Below, one piece after another: positions 9,001-17,489 of a DNA stretch of 51,698 nucleotides; within the stretch, counting starts at the first letter, position 1; each line of letters begins with the position of its first letter. The notes below the pieces were generated by a model. The model worked only from the letters and a program-made list of their open reading frames with translations. It made no database searches and was not told the origin of the DNA. The position numbers were made by a program, and so were the translations under genes. This DNA comes from an uncultured Oscillospiraceae bacterium. Its GTDB lineage: Bacteria; Bacillota; Clostridia; Oscillospirales; Oscillospiraceae. The stretch is from the NCBI GenBank assembly GCA_934597585.1, contig CAKTSA010000010.1, forward strand, positions 1 to 51,698, given 5' to 3'.

Positions 9001-9637
9001 CATGCGGGACCTGGAGATCCGGGGCGCCGGCAATTTGCTGGGGCCGGAGCAGAGCGGCTATATGATGAGCGTGGGCTACGACATGTACCTGAAGCTGCTG
9101 AACGACGCGGTGCTGGAGCAGCAGGGCAAGCGCGCGGAGATCCCGCCGGACTGCGCCGCCGATCTGACGGTGTCCGCCTATATCCCGGAGGGCTACGTGC
9201 CGGCGGCGGAGCAGCGGATGGACCTGTACCGCCGCATCGCCGCCCTGCGGACCGACGAGGAGGCGGCGGAGCTGACCGACGAGCTGCTGGACCGCTACGG
9301 CGACGTGCCGCAGCCGGTGACGGCGCTGCTGAACGTGGCGCTGCTGCGGGCAGCGGCGGCGCAGGTGGGCGTCAGCGATATCACCCAGCGGGGGACGCAG
9401 CTGGTATTCACCTTCGGCCCCCAGCCGGACATCGCCGCGGTGGCGGCGGTGTGCGCTCTGGCCAGCTACCGCCAGCGGCTGCAGCTGAGCGCCGCGGCCC
9501 AGCCGAAGCTGACGCTGTACCTGCAGCCCAGGGAGGACGCGCTGTCCGCCGCCGGGAAGCTGGTGGAGGAGCTGGCATCACGACATGAGGAACCGGCACA
9601 GACCGTGGCCGGAAATTGTAAGGAGGAACAAGCATGA
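6077..9637 (+). CDS. mfd: Transcription-repair coupling factor
   Basis: ATP-driven translocase that displaces stalled RNA polymerase and recruits UvrA. The 1186 residues match the family. Order seen: N-terminal UvrB-homology region; RNA polymerase-interacting domain near PGDLVVHAHHGIGRF (about residue 500); helicase motifs including Walker A LLCGDVGYGKTEVALRA, Walker B LLIIDEEQRFGV, LSATPIPRTL and the final QIRGRVGRSGRRAYAYLTY; then a C-terminal TRCF domain. ATG at 6077 follows AGGAGGGGG. Its stop overlaps the next start (ATGA), indicating translational coupling to the foldase gene. Confidence 0.97.
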   Translation: MNALLKELLQMPEAKALLDSTLRGEKPMVTGVSPVHRAMLAAAMVQETGRPLLALCGDETEAMKLAGDLRALTGREVTLLRRRDWQLRPSAAASRSWEHQRLAALHAMASGKAPLVVAAIDAAVQRCVPRDVLLASAVSLKVGERYPIEELAGRLTAAGYVRCQQVEGPGQFAVRGGILDVFSPAMEQPVRCEFWDDELDAMGAFDVTTQRRVHNLEETLLLPAGEVLPFRGADTAEKAAAALEAAGKRLKKKEHTQPLLRQLESDANALRQGIAPNGCDRYLAAVYEEKATALDYLPEDALVCVCEGGRVSEGLKGWLWQLKEDVAAAAENGFMAPAMGDLALTEGETAAQLTRFSLCQMDSLPTSRYLLPPGELLQISARQLSTYGGSLETAASDMEHYLTAGYRVVVLCGGQVRASNMQELLRGRNITAALSLDGSTLPQPGQAAILLGAVSAGSEWPALKLAVLTEGQLTESVSGKQKKPRRVKDSNRQKLQSYTDLTPGDLVVHAHHGIGRFVEMLRLPVDGVEKDYIKIAYAGSDCLYVPATSLDLVSKYIGAGGEDSERPAKLNKLGGTEWAKTTYRAKAAAKELAAGLIQLYAQRQRQPGFAFSPDSPWQREFEEAFDYEETGDQLRAIEEIKGDMEKAVPMDRLLCGDVGYGKTEVALRAVMKCILDGKQAAILVPTTVLAQQHYATAQNRFRSFPVTVEVLSRFRTPKQIKEILERVKAGRVDLLIGTHKLLNKNLEFKDLGLLIIDEEQRFGVTHKEKLRERVKQVDTLTLSATPIPRTLNMALSGIRDMSTIEEPPQDRQPVQTYVLEHDWGVIAEAIRRELDRGGQVYYLHNRVENIENAAGRLRQLLGDEVAIATAHGKMGERELSHVMRQMADGEVQVLVCTTIIETGIDIPNVNTLIIEDADRLGLSQLHQIRGRVGRSGRRAYAYLTYRTGKVLSEVASKRLSAIREYVEFGSGFRIAMRDLEIRGAGNLLGPEQSGYMMSVGYDMYLKLLNDAVLEQQGKRAEIPPDCAADLTVSAYIPEGYVPAAEQRMDLYRRIAALRTDEEAAELTDELLDRYGDVPQPVTALLNVALLRAAAAQVGVSDITQRGTQLVFTFGPQPDIAAVAAVCALASYRQRLQLSAAAQPKLTLYLQPREDALSAAGKLVEELASRHEEPAQTVAGNCKEEQA

Positions 9638-10692
9638 AAAAAGAAACATTCCATCTGACCGTCCGCTTTCTGGTGGGTCTGGCGGCATCGCTGCTGATCT
9701 GCGCCGGGATGATCATGACGGAGAAGCTGGTCAGCACCAAGCCCCTGCTGCAGCAGGCCAGCGGCCTGAAGGGCAACGAGGTGGTCATGACCGTGGACGG
9801 CGAGAACGTGGAGGCGTGGGAGTATCTGTACATGGTGTCCTACACCGCGCAGAATCTGAGCTACTACGGCATCACCGACCTGAACACCCAGCTGAGCGAG
9901 GAATTCACCGCCGCCGACTATGTGGCCCAGCAGGCGGAGTCCCAGGCGGCGCAGCAGGCCGCCATCCGCAAGTGGGCCGGGGATATGGGCATCACCCTGG
10001 GCGAGGCGGATCTGGCCGCCATCCAGGAGCAGAAGGACGCCTATGGCGACAACCTGCAGACCATCCTGACGCTGAACGGCCTGACGGAGGAGCAGTTTGA
10101 CCAGATCCTGGCCACCTCCGCCCTGTACAACCAGCTGTACGCCGCCTACTGCGGCGAGGGCGGCGCGCTGCGGCCCGCCGACAAGGATCTGATCGCACTG
10201 GCCGAGGAGCACAGCCTGATGACCGCTGACGTGCTGTTTATCAGCACCGCCCAGCTGGACGACGCCGGCAAGGCCGACGCCAAGGCGCTGATGGAGGACT
10301 ATGCCCGCCAGCTGAGCGGCGCCGAGGACAAGGCCGCTGCCTTTGCCGCCCTGGAGGCCGGGGAGAACGTGACCGTTCTGGCCAGCAACACCTATGACGG
10401 CTGCGACGAGACCACGCTGAACACCGCTCTGGCCGCCCTGGCGGAGGATGAGGTCAGCGGCGTCATTGAGGACGAGAATGGCTACTATGTGGCGCTGCGC
10501 CGGGGCGTGGATCTGAACGCCGTGGCGGAGATGGCCTTCGGCGAGGATATGTCCGCCCGCATCACCAGCGCGGAGGTGGTACACAACGACAGTGTCTATG
10601 ACCGCATCGACGTGGCGGCCTATTACGCCAAGTTCTCCGCCCTGCAGCAGCAGGCCTACGCCAGGCTGACGGCCGCCGAGGCACAGGGCTGA
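9634..10692 (+). CDS. Membrane-anchored foldase, SurA/PrsA-like N-terminal domain
   Basis: 352 residues with a positively charged start, a single hydrophobic segment (about residues 10-27) acting as signal anchor and no clear lipobox. It is followed by an Ala/Glu-rich helical region in the style of SurA_N (DGENVEAWEYLYMVSY..., residues about 50-200) and a reduced C-terminal part. Probably an extracytoplasmic chaperone or peptidyl-prolyl isomerase-like protein; a full parvulin domain is not obvious, so isomerase activity is uncertain. ATG overlaps the mfd stop as ATGA. The mfd-foldase pair also occurs in other Clostridia. Confidence 0.75.
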   Translation: MKKETFHLTVRFLVGLAASLLICAGMIMTEKLVSTKPLLQQASGLKGNEVVMTVDGENVEAWEYLYMVSYTAQNLSYYGITDLNTQLSEEFTAADYVAQQAESQAAQQAAIRKWAGDMGITLGEADLAAIQEQKDAYGDNLQTILTLNGLTEEQFDQILATSALYNQLYAAYCGEGGALRPADKDLIALAEEHSLMTADVLFISTAQLDDAGKADAKALMEDYARQLSGAEDKAAAFAALEAGENVTVLASNTYDGCDETTLNTALAALAEDEVSGVIEDENGYYVALRRGVDLNAVAEMAFGEDMSARITSAEVVHNDSVYDRIDVAAYYAKFSALQQQAYARLTAAEAQG

Positions 10693-10774
10693 CGTCTTGT
10701 TTGGTCGTTTTGACGAAAAACAGGACGCTTTCCTGACGTGAATCACGATTTTTTTACAAAAAGTAATTTTCGGA

Positions 10775-10803
10775 TTGACATGTGTTAAAAAATTAACTAT
10801 GAT
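10775..10803 (+). promoter_or_regulatory. Sigma-A-type promoter of the thiolase gene
   Basis: TTGACA (10775-10780), 17-bp A/T-rich spacer, TATGAT (10798-10803). The thiolase ATG is 64 bp downstream behind a TTAGGAGG ribosome binding site. Near-consensus, so strong expression is expected. Confidence 0.85.
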
Positions 10804-10866
10804 AGTACCACTGGAACACATCAGTGTACTGTATATTTTCCAACAATGATTTTAGGAGGAACTATC

Positions 10867-12123
10867 ATGAAGGATCTGTACGTTGTCAACTGCTGCCGTA
10901 CCGCCATCGGCTCCTTTGGCGGATCCCTGAAGAACACCCCCGCCGCCGAGATGGGCGCTATCGTTGTCAAAGAGGCGCTGAAGCGCGCCAACGTGGCTCC
11001 CGAAAACGTGGATGAGGTCATGTTCGGCTGCATTCTGACCGCTGCTCAGGGTCAGAACGTTGCCCGTCAGGTTTCCATCAAGACCGGTATCCCCTACTCC
11101 GTTCCCGCCTATACCGTGGGTATGGTGTGCGGCTCCGGTATGAAGTCCGTCATCGAGGGTGCCCGTTCCATCCTGGCCGGCGACAGTGACATCGTGGTCT
11201 GCGGCGGTACCGAGAACATGAGCGCCGCCCCCTATGCCGCTCCCGACGCCCGCTGGGGCGCTCGTATGGGCGACAAGAAGCTGGTGGACACCATGATCAA
11301 GGACGGTCTGTGGGACGCCTATAACAACTATCACATGGGCACCACCGCTGAGAATATCAACGACATCTGGGGTATCACCCGCGAGGAGCAGGACGCTTTC
11401 GCCGCCGCCTCCCAGCAGAAGACCGAGGCCGCTCAGGCTGCCGGCAAGTTCGACGACGAGATCGTGGCCGTGCCCATCAAGGTCAAGAAGGAGATCGTGG
11501 AGTTCAAGAAGGACGAGTATCCCAAGGCCGGTGTCACCAAGGAAGGCATCGCCAAGCTGAAGGGCGCTTTCCCCGTGGGTCCCGAGTCCCCCAATCCCCA
11601 GGTGGTACATACCTTCGAGGTCACCGGCGCTCAGGATGCCGCTGACAAGGGCCAGCAGCGCGTGACCGCCGCCAACGCCTCCGGTATCAATGACGGCGCT
11701 GCCGCCATCGTGCTGGCTTCCGGCGAGGCTGTGGCCAAGTACGGCCTGAAGCCCATGGCCAAGCTGATCGGCTGGGGCCAGGGCGGCGTGGATCCCAAGA
11801 TCATGGGCGTGGGCCCCGTGCCCGCTTCCCGTCAGGCTATGGCCAAGGCCGGCGTCACCATCGACGACATCGACCTGATCGAGGCCAACGAGGCGTTCGC
11901 TGCCCAGTCCATCGCTGTGGCCCGCGAGCTGCACTTCGATATCAACAAGGTCAACGTCAACGGCGGCGCCATCTCCCTGGGTCACCCCGTGGGCGCTTCC
12001 GGTGCCCGTATCATCGTCACCCTGCTGCACGAGATGCAGAAGCGCGACGACGCCAAGAAGGGTCTGGCTACCCTGTGCATCGGCGGCGGCATGGGCGTTG
12101 CCACCATCTTCGAGAAGTGCTGA
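10867..12123 (+). CDS. thlA: Acetyl-CoA acetyltransferase (thiolase) with an internal insertion
   Basis: Condenses two acetyl-CoA to acetoacetyl-CoA, the entry to butyrate formation in many Clostridia. Seen: nucleophile Cys region VGMVCGSGMKSV, ANASGINDGAA, EANEAFAAQ, NVNGGAISLGHPVGASGAR with the His, and the C-terminal CIGGGMG with the second Cys. At 418 residues it is about 25 longer than the usual 392. The extra residues lie between KLKGAFPVGPES and TAANASGIND (residues about 238-262). Strong promoter and ribosome binding site, its own terminator, and codons biased to C/T-ending forms all suggest high expression. No other butyrate-pathway gene is next to it. Confidence 0.93.
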   Translation: MKDLYVVNCCRTAIGSFGGSLKNTPAAEMGAIVVKEALKRANVAPENVDEVMFGCILTAAQGQNVARQVSIKTGIPYSVPAYTVGMVCGSGMKSVIEGARSILAGDSDIVVCGGTENMSAAPYAAPDARWGARMGDKKLVDTMIKDGLWDAYNNYHMGTTAENINDIWGITREEQDAFAAASQQKTEAAQAAGKFDDEIVAVPIKVKKEIVEFKKDEYPKAGVTKEGIAKLKGAFPVGPESPNPQVVHTFEVTGAQDAADKGQQRVTAANASGINDGAAAIVLASGEAVAKYGLKPMAKLIGWGQGGVDPKIMGVGPVPASRQAMAKAGVTIDDIDLIEANEAFAAQSIAVARELHFDINKVNVNGGAISLGHPVGASGARIIVTLLHEMQKRDDAKKGLATLCIGGGMGVATIFEKC

Positions 12124-12149
12124 ACGCATAGAAGAAAACCTGCTATTGA

Positions 12150-12176
12150 GGAGAGGGCCGGAGGGCCCTCTCCTTT
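12150..12176 (+). terminator. Intrinsic terminator after thiolase
   Basis: GGAGAGGGCC stem closing on GGCCCTCTCC with a short GGAG-type loop, followed by TTT, 27 bp after the stop codon. Confidence 0.8.
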
Positions 12177-12270
12177 CCTGTCGAAAGAAATTTGCAAATA
12201 CCAGAAAGAAATTTTGAAAAAGGGTTGACGGAATGGGCAAAGTGTGGTATTCTAATCCTTGCCAGTATCC

Positions 12271-12356
12271 GCCGGTGTGGTGGAATGGTAGACACAGGAG
12301 ACTTAAAATCTCCCGGTAGCAATACCGTACCGGTTCGAGTCCGGTCACCGGCACCA
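12271..12356 (+). tRNA. tRNA-Leu(UAA)
   Basis: Acceptor GCCGGTG pairs with CACCGGC before ACCA. The anticodon arm is GGAGA-CTTAAAA-TCTCC with anticodon TAA, followed by a long variable arm as expected for Leu and T-arm CCGGTTCGAGTCCGG. CCA is encoded. It is followed 19 bp later by an initiator tRNA. Confidence 0.95.
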
Positions 12357-12375
12357 ATTCCGGTAAAATCAATAT

Positions 12376-12451
<76 letters not shown>

Positions 12452-12457
12452 ACAAAA

Positions 12458-12489
12458 CCACCGTTTTCACTACGAAAACGGTGGTTTTT
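12458..12489 (+). terminator. Terminator of the tRNA-Leu/tRNA-fMet unit
   Basis: Stem CCACCGTTTTC / GAAAACGGTGG, 5-base loop, then TTTTT, directly after the second tRNA. Confidence 0.85.
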
Positions 12490-12606
12490 CTCACTTTTTC
12501 AGGAAGTTCAGGATGATGAGTGGGAGAATCATTCAACTTTTATTCCACTTGGTGCAGCGTTTACGCCTGCTCCCGTTCGTGCTTCAGGTTCCTGCGCTTT
12601 ACATGG

Positions 12607-13520
12607 TCAGCCTTCCAGATCAGCCATGATCTCCTTGCGCTCTGCCTCTATCATTGCTTCGACCTTTGCAAGCGGCAGTTTCAGCAGGGAGATATTTCTG
12701 AAATTGATGATGGCTTCGGCTCCACCGCTCTCTTCAAAGGTCACCACTTCCTCTTCAAGCAGCGATCCTGTTTCATAGATGTATTTTACTGCGGTCATCA
12801 AATCATCCGCACCCATATCATACAGGTCGTGGGTTTTGACTCTTCCGCCGGCAAACAGGATCGTGGCGGTGCGCAGGCCGGCCGCAAATTCTTCAGGGTC
12901 GATCCCGTGCTCGGAGACAAAATCGTCTATGGCTGCTGCCAGCTTTTCGGAGAGACCGTGCTGGTAGGGGTATCCGTCCGACGCCTTATAGTCCCTATAG
13001 TCATCGAATGCCTCGTACACAACAGCGGGCATCGCACCGCAGTCCACATTGGGATCCCAGTCCATATCGGCAGGCTCGTCACAGGCGTCATCGAGGAGGA
13101 CGAGCTCCTCAAGATGATCACAATTCAGGAGCAAAAGCGTGTTGTCCATACAGGGGATCGCCATATAAGCTTTTGTGCGGTTCTGATAAATCATATGTCT
13201 GATATACGCCGTAATGGGAAACCACATGTACCGGGGGTAGCCCTTGACCAGCACCCCCAGATGTCCCCAGAACCCGCCGGGCAAGTGAATCGTTGTGGGA
13301 TCACCTTGGACATAATCGTCCAGATGGCCAAGCTGGGTCTGGAAATAGCCCTCGCCCAGTACGCCGCGCACCCCGGTACCAAGGCAGCAGGCAACGTCTC
13401 TGAGCTCCGTCAGCGGAACATTTCGCCGGCTTCGATCCTCTGCAGCTCGTGGACCGGGACCCCGCTCATCTGGCTCAGGCGCGGGAGATCAATGCCCAGC
13501 GCTTTGCACAGCTGCTTCAT
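12607..13520 (-). pseudogene. XRE-type HTH protein with C-terminal domain, split by a frameshift
   Basis: Reading leftward from ATG at 13520 a short HTH begins (MKQLCKALGIDLPRLSQMSG, then VPVHELQRIEAGE) and hits TGA at 13410-13412. In the shifted frame the sequence continues smoothly with NVPLTELRDVACCLGTG and a further 250 residues ending at the TGA at 12607. The HTH would normally run straight into NVPLTEL, so a single-base event near 13412-13425 has split one gene of about 300 residues. The long second part is acidic, contains WFPITAYIRHMIYQN and VYEAFDDYRDYKASDGYPYQHGLSEKLA-type segments (quoted in pieces), and I do not recognise it. Either a pseudogene, a sequencing error, or a programmed shift. 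Confidence 0.65.
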
Positions 13521-13585
13521 ATCCGTGTACCGATTGTCAATACCGCCCCTTCCGCTTTTGCAGGAAGGGGCGGAGTGCTTGTTGG

Positions 13586-15565
13586 TCACTTCTTCTTGAC
13601 GCGCTGTTTGGCGAAGGCGGCTTTTTTCTTGGGGGACATTTTGCCCTTCTGGCCGTCGGAGCGGCGGCTGCGGTGGGGGGTGTTTTCCGGCTTGGGGGGA
13701 CGGCCGTCCTTTTTCTTCTTGGGGGGCTGCTGACGCTCCTCGGGCTTCAGGGCGAAGTACTTCTCCCCTTTCACCGGGCGGATGAGGCACTGGGGCGTAA
13801 AGCCGATGAGATCGGTGCGCTCCGCCTTCTCCAGGGCCTCGATCACCAGGGCGCGCTTGTCGCTGCGGCCCCACTGCAGCAGCGCCCGCTGGAGCGCCTT
13901 GTCGTGGGGATCCCGGGCCACGTACACCGGCTTCATGGTACGGGGGTCGATGCCGGTGTAGTACATGCAGGTGGACATGGTGCCAGGGGTGGGATAGAAA
14001 TCCTGCACCTGCTCCGGCTGGTGGCCGGTGCGCTTGAGGAACACCGCCAGGTCTACCGCGTCGTTCAGGGTGCAGCCGGGGTGGGAGGACATGAGGTAGG
14101 GCACCAGGTACTGCTCCCGTCCGTCGGACTCGTTGAGCTTCTGGTACTGCCGCCAAAACTTCAGAAATACATCGAAATGGGGCTTGCCCATGTAGTCCAG
14201 CACAGTGCTGACGCAGTGCTCCGGCGCCACCTTCAGCTGGCCGGAGACGTGGTAGTCCACCAGCTCCTTGAAAAAGTCCTTGTTCTTATCCTGCAGCATG
14301 TAGTCATAGCGCACGCCGCTGCGGACGAACACCTTCTTGATGCCGGGGATCCTCCGCATGCGCTGCAAAAGCTCCGTGTACTCGCTGTGGTCGGCGTCCA
14401 GGTTCTTGCAGGGCTCCGGCGCCAGGCAGGACTTGCCCTTGCACATGCCATGCTCCTTCTGCTGGCGGCAGGAGGTGTGACGGAAATTGGCGCTGGGGCC
14501 GCCCACATCGTGGATATAGCCCTTGAACTGGGGATCATGGGTCAGCAGCTCCGCCTCGGAGAGCACCGACTCGATACTGCGGGAGGTGACCATGCGGCCC
14601 TGGTGGAAGGCCAAGGCGCAGAAGTTGCAGCCGCCGAAGCAGCCCCGGTTGTGGCAGATGGAGAAGCGCACCTCCTCGATGGCGGGGATGCCCTCGTTGT
14701 ACATGGGGTGCACCTCGCGGGTAAAGGGCAGGTCATAGAGCCTGTCCAGCGACTGCCGGTTCAGGGGGCGCTGGGGGGGATTCACCAGCAGCCAGCGGCC
14801 CTGACACTGCTGCAGGATGGCCTTGCCCCGGATGGGATCGTGCTCGTCATACTGCACCTTGGTGGCCTGGGCGTAGGCGGTCTTATCGTCCCGCACCTCC
14901 TCAAAGGAGGGACACGTCACTTCGTGATACCGGCACAGCGCCGGGTCGGTGACGATGCAGGCGGTGCCCCGGACGTCGGCGATGTCGCCCACCGGGGTTT
15001 TGGCCGCCAGACGGCGGGCGATCTCCACCGTGGCGCTCTCGCCCATGCCGTAGACCAGCAGGTCGGCGGGGGCGTCGAAGAGGATGGGGCGGCGCACCTT
15101 GTCGTCCCAGTAGTCATAGTGGGCGAAGCGGCGCAGCGAGGCCTCCAGGCCGCCGATGACGATGGGGGTATCGGGGAAGGCCTCCCTGGCCCGGTTGGCG
15201 TAGACGATGGTGGGGCGGTCGGGGCGGAAGCCCAGCTTGCCGCCGGGGCTGTAGAGGTCCTGGGTGCGGCGGCGCTTGGCCACGGTGTAGTGGGCCACCA
15301 TGGAGTCCAGATTGCCGCCGCCGATCAGCACGCCGTAGCGGGGCTTGCCCATGGCGCGGAAGGCCTCGGCGTCGTGCCAGTCCGGCTGGGCCAGGACGGC
15401 CACACGGTAGCCCTCGCCCTCCAGCAGGCGGGCGATGATGGCGCTGCCGAAGCTGGGGTGGTCGATGTAGCCGTCCGCCGTCACCACCAGAAAGTCATAG
15501 TAGTACCAGCCCCGGTGGATCATCTCGTCCCGGCTCACCGGCAAAAATTCCGTTCCCTTTACCAT
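13586..15565 (-). CDS. YgiQ-family radical SAM protein
   Basis: 659 residues, the normal length. The N-terminal part (about 1-290) is a B12-binding-like or UPF0313 domain (LIGGGNLDSMVAHYT, IGGLEASLRR). A radical SAM core follows with cluster cysteines in CHNRGCFGGCNFC, then a Cys-rich insertion with HTSCRQQKEHGMCKGKSC. The C-terminal tail is Lys/Pro rich and basic. Substrate unknown in this family. The ATG at 15565 overlaps the upstream phosphatase stop by 7 bp, so it is the last gene of a three-gene leftward operon. Confidence 0.92.
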   Translation of the reverse strand: MVKGTEFLPVSRDEMIHRGWYYYDFLVVTADGYIDHPSFGSAIIARLLEGEGYRVAVLAQPDWHDAEAFRAMGKPRYGVLIGGGNLDSMVAHYTVAKRRRTQDLYSPGGKLGFRPDRPTIVYANRAREAFPDTPIVIGGLEASLRRFAHYDYWDDKVRRPILFDAPADLLVYGMGESATVEIARRLAAKTPVGDIADVRGTACIVTDPALCRYHEVTCPSFEEVRDDKTAYAQATKVQYDEHDPIRGKAILQQCQGRWLLVNPPQRPLNRQSLDRLYDLPFTREVHPMYNEGIPAIEEVRFSICHNRGCFGGCNFCALAFHQGRMVTSRSIESVLSEAELLTHDPQFKGYIHDVGGPSANFRHTSCRQQKEHGMCKGKSCLAPEPCKNLDADHSEYTELLQRMRRIPGIKKVFVRSGVRYDYMLQDKNKDFFKELVDYHVSGQLKVAPEHCVSTVLDYMGKPHFDVFLKFWRQYQKLNESDGREQYLVPYLMSSHPGCTLNDAVDLAVFLKRTGHQPEQVQDFYPTPGTMSTCMYYTGIDPRTMKPVYVARDPHDKALQRALLQWGRSDKRALVIEALEKAERTDLIGFTPQCLIRPVKGEKYFALKPEERQQPPKKKKDGRPPKPENTPHRSRRSDGQKGKMSPKKKAAFAKQRVKKK

Positions 15566-16596
15566 ACGATCTCCTGCGGCTCATAGCCGATATACTTCTC
15601 CATCACGTCGCCCTCCAGGGGGTAGAAGCCGTAATGGGCGAAAAAGCCTCTTGTCTGTTCATCTACGCACCGCAGCCGCAGGCGGTCGACGCCCCGGGCG
15701 CGGTAGAACTGCACCGCCTGCCCCAGGGGCGGGATGCCGTAGTTGCGGCCCCGCATGGTGGGCTCCAGGTAGTAAAAGCCGATCCAGCCGGCGTCCTTTC
15801 CCCGGTCCAGCAGCAGCGTAAGGGCGCCGACGGGCTGATCCTCGAACCACACGGCGATGCCCTTGCCCTCCGCCGGGACGCCGAAGCGCGCCGCCGTGGC
15901 GGCGTCCATATCCCGGTAGTACTGGCCGCCGCTCATCATCCGCTTGTCCCGCCACCAGGTCTGCTTGGCGAAGGTGGAAAGACCCGCTTCTACCTGATGG
16001 CTGTTGTCGTTCATGTACACCACCCGGATGTCGTCGCCGTCGACCTCCAGCAGGGAGACGGCGGTGTTGTCGCCGTGGGGCGTCTCGCCCACCGCAGAGA
16101 GAGGTAGGCCCTGCAGCGTCCCCAGCACCATGCGCAGGGCCGCGCCGTGGCTGAATATGGCGATGGTCTTGCCGTCGTTCTCCGCCGCCGCACGCTTCAG
16201 GGCGGGGATGTAGCGATCCAGCACCTGCTGGGCCGTCTCGCTGCCCTCTACGTGGAATTTGTCCAGTTGGCGGTTGAAGTAAAACATCTGCTCCTCGTAG
16301 GCGGTGTTCAGCTCCTGCCAGGGACGGCCCTCCCAGCAGCCCATGTGGATCTCCCGGAAGGCGGGCTCCAGGTGGAGCGCCAGGCCCTTGGGCTCGTAGA
16401 CAGCCCGAGCGGTGGTGCGGGCCCGGAACAGATCGCTGCTGTACACCGCGTCGACGGGGACGTCGTCAAAGCGCTTTTTCAGCACGTGGAGCTGCTGGTA
16501 GCCCCGGTCGGTGATCAGGCCGTTATACTGGCCGTGGGCGATACGGTAGAGGTTGCCCTCCGCCTCGGCATGGCGCACAAGATAAACCGTCGTCAC
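15559..16596 (-). CDS. Histidine phosphatase fused to a GNAT acetyltransferase
   Basis: Two domains in one 345-residue protein. Residues 1-200: phosphoglycerate-mutase-type phosphatase with the phospho-His motif YLVRHAEAEGN, a second basic site SSDLFRART and late His in IFSHGAALR. Residues 205-345: GNAT fold with YLEPTMRGRNYGIPPLGQA (acetyl-CoA loop region) and YGFYPLEGDVMEKYIG. The start is GTG at 16596, overlapping the TGA of the upstream gene as GTGA; no better start lies nearby. The substrates cannot be told. The fusion implies that dephosphorylation and acetylation act on linked substrates, but that is inference. Confidence 0.85.
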   Translation of the reverse strand: MTTVYLVRHAEAEGNLYRIAHGQYNGLITDRGYQQLHVLKKRFDDVPVDAVYSSDLFRARTTARAVYEPKGLALHLEPAFREIHMGCWEGRPWQELNTAYEEQMFYFNRQLDKFHVEGSETAQQVLDRYIPALKRAAAENDGKTIAIFSHGAALRMVLGTLQGLPLSAVGETPHGDNTAVSLLEVDGDDIRVVYMNDNSHQVEAGLSTFAKQTWWRDKRMMSGGQYYRDMDAATAARFGVPAEGKGIAVWFEDQPVGALTLLLDRGKDAGWIGFYYLEPTMRGRNYGIPPLGQAVQFYRARGVDRLRLRCVDEQTRGFFAHYGFYPLEGDVMEKYIGYEPQEIVW

Positions 16597-17348
16597 AGTA
16601 CGCTCACCCACGCTTTCATGTCCTTGATGGCGGCATCCACGTCGCCGCCGTATTGCAAGGAGTAGTCCACCACCATAGCGCCGCGGCCCAGGTCGTCAAA
16701 GGCGGGCAGGGCGTTCTGGCCATCGCAGCCGGGCAGCAGCAGGAAGGCGCTGCCGGCGCGCTTACGGACCTCCTTCACGTCCAGGCTATAGCCGGTCTCC
16801 ACCACCAGGCCGGCGCCCTGGCGGGCCATCTGCTGGGCCAGGGCGGCATAGAGGGGACGGTCGCCGGCGATGAGATTCTGCACCTCGCCGGAGCGGGCGT
16901 TGTTGGTGCGGACCACGGCGAAGATGCCCTTGTCGGTGTTCTGGGGCACACAGTCGGCTCCCACGTAGGGCATGACGGTGAAGCCGGCGCCTGCCATGGG
17001 GCTGTCCAGCCACAGCTCGGGGCGGGTGGTGCGGCAGTCCACGATGGCGTACAGGCCCCGGGCCGCCGCCGCACCGGTGAGGTTGCTCAGCACATCGGCG
17101 CCCATCATGCCGTAACGCAGATAGTGCTCGGCGCTGATGACCACGGCGGGCAGCTTGCCCTGGGCGGCATCCATGGTCTGGCAGGCGTGGAACCGCAGGG
17201 CCTCGGCGCTGGCCATCATGCCGGGGCCGAACATCTCTTCAAAATTTTTCACGATCCTGGGGGATATCTTCCCGATCTCGGGGGCAAGGCCCAGGGCCAC
17301 GGGGGTCTTCCGCTCCCGGATGGCGGCCTGCAGCTTCTCAATGGACAT
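16593..17348 (-). CDS. PyrF-like (OMP decarboxylase family) protein lacking the catalytic motif
   Basis: 251 residues matching the group-2 orotidine-5'-phosphate decarboxylase fold along its length: VALGLAPEIGKI at the start, FAVVRTNNARSGEVQNLI in the middle and SAFLLLPGCDGQ plus GRGAMVVDYSL near the end. The catalytic D-x-K-x-x-D block expected after the second strand reads AIVDCRTTRPELW, so the Lys and second Asp are gone. Decarboxylase activity is therefore unlikely, and it may be a paralogue with another role. First gene of the leftward operon with the phosphatase-GNAT fusion and ygiQ. The ATG at 17348 follows AAGGAGC. Confidence 0.7.
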   Translation of the reverse strand: MSIEKLQAAIRERKTPVALGLAPEIGKISPRIVKNFEEMFGPGMMASAEALRFHACQTMDAAQGKLPAVVISAEHYLRYGMMGADVLSNLTGAAAARGLYAIVDCRTTRPELWLDSPMAGAGFTVMPYVGADCVPQNTDKGIFAVVRTNNARSGEVQNLIAGDRPLYAALAQQMARQGAGLVVETGYSLDVKEVRKRAGSAFLLLPGCDGQNALPAFDDLGRGAMVVDYSLQYGGDVDAAIKDMKAWVSVL

Positions 17349-17489
17349 GGCAGGGTGCTCCTTTTTTACAATTTTTATATATCAAGTTATTGTACCATTC
17401 CGCGCCTGTTTTGGCAAGTAATGCCCCGTGTTTTTCGGTCTGTTTCCGGGCAAACTGGAGGCAGACGACAAAAAAGGAGTGGATCAAAC

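Noticed and set aside
13673..15586. Long plus-strand open frame opposite ygiQ
   Set aside because: Shadow of the real radical SAM gene; no ribosome binding site and biased composition.
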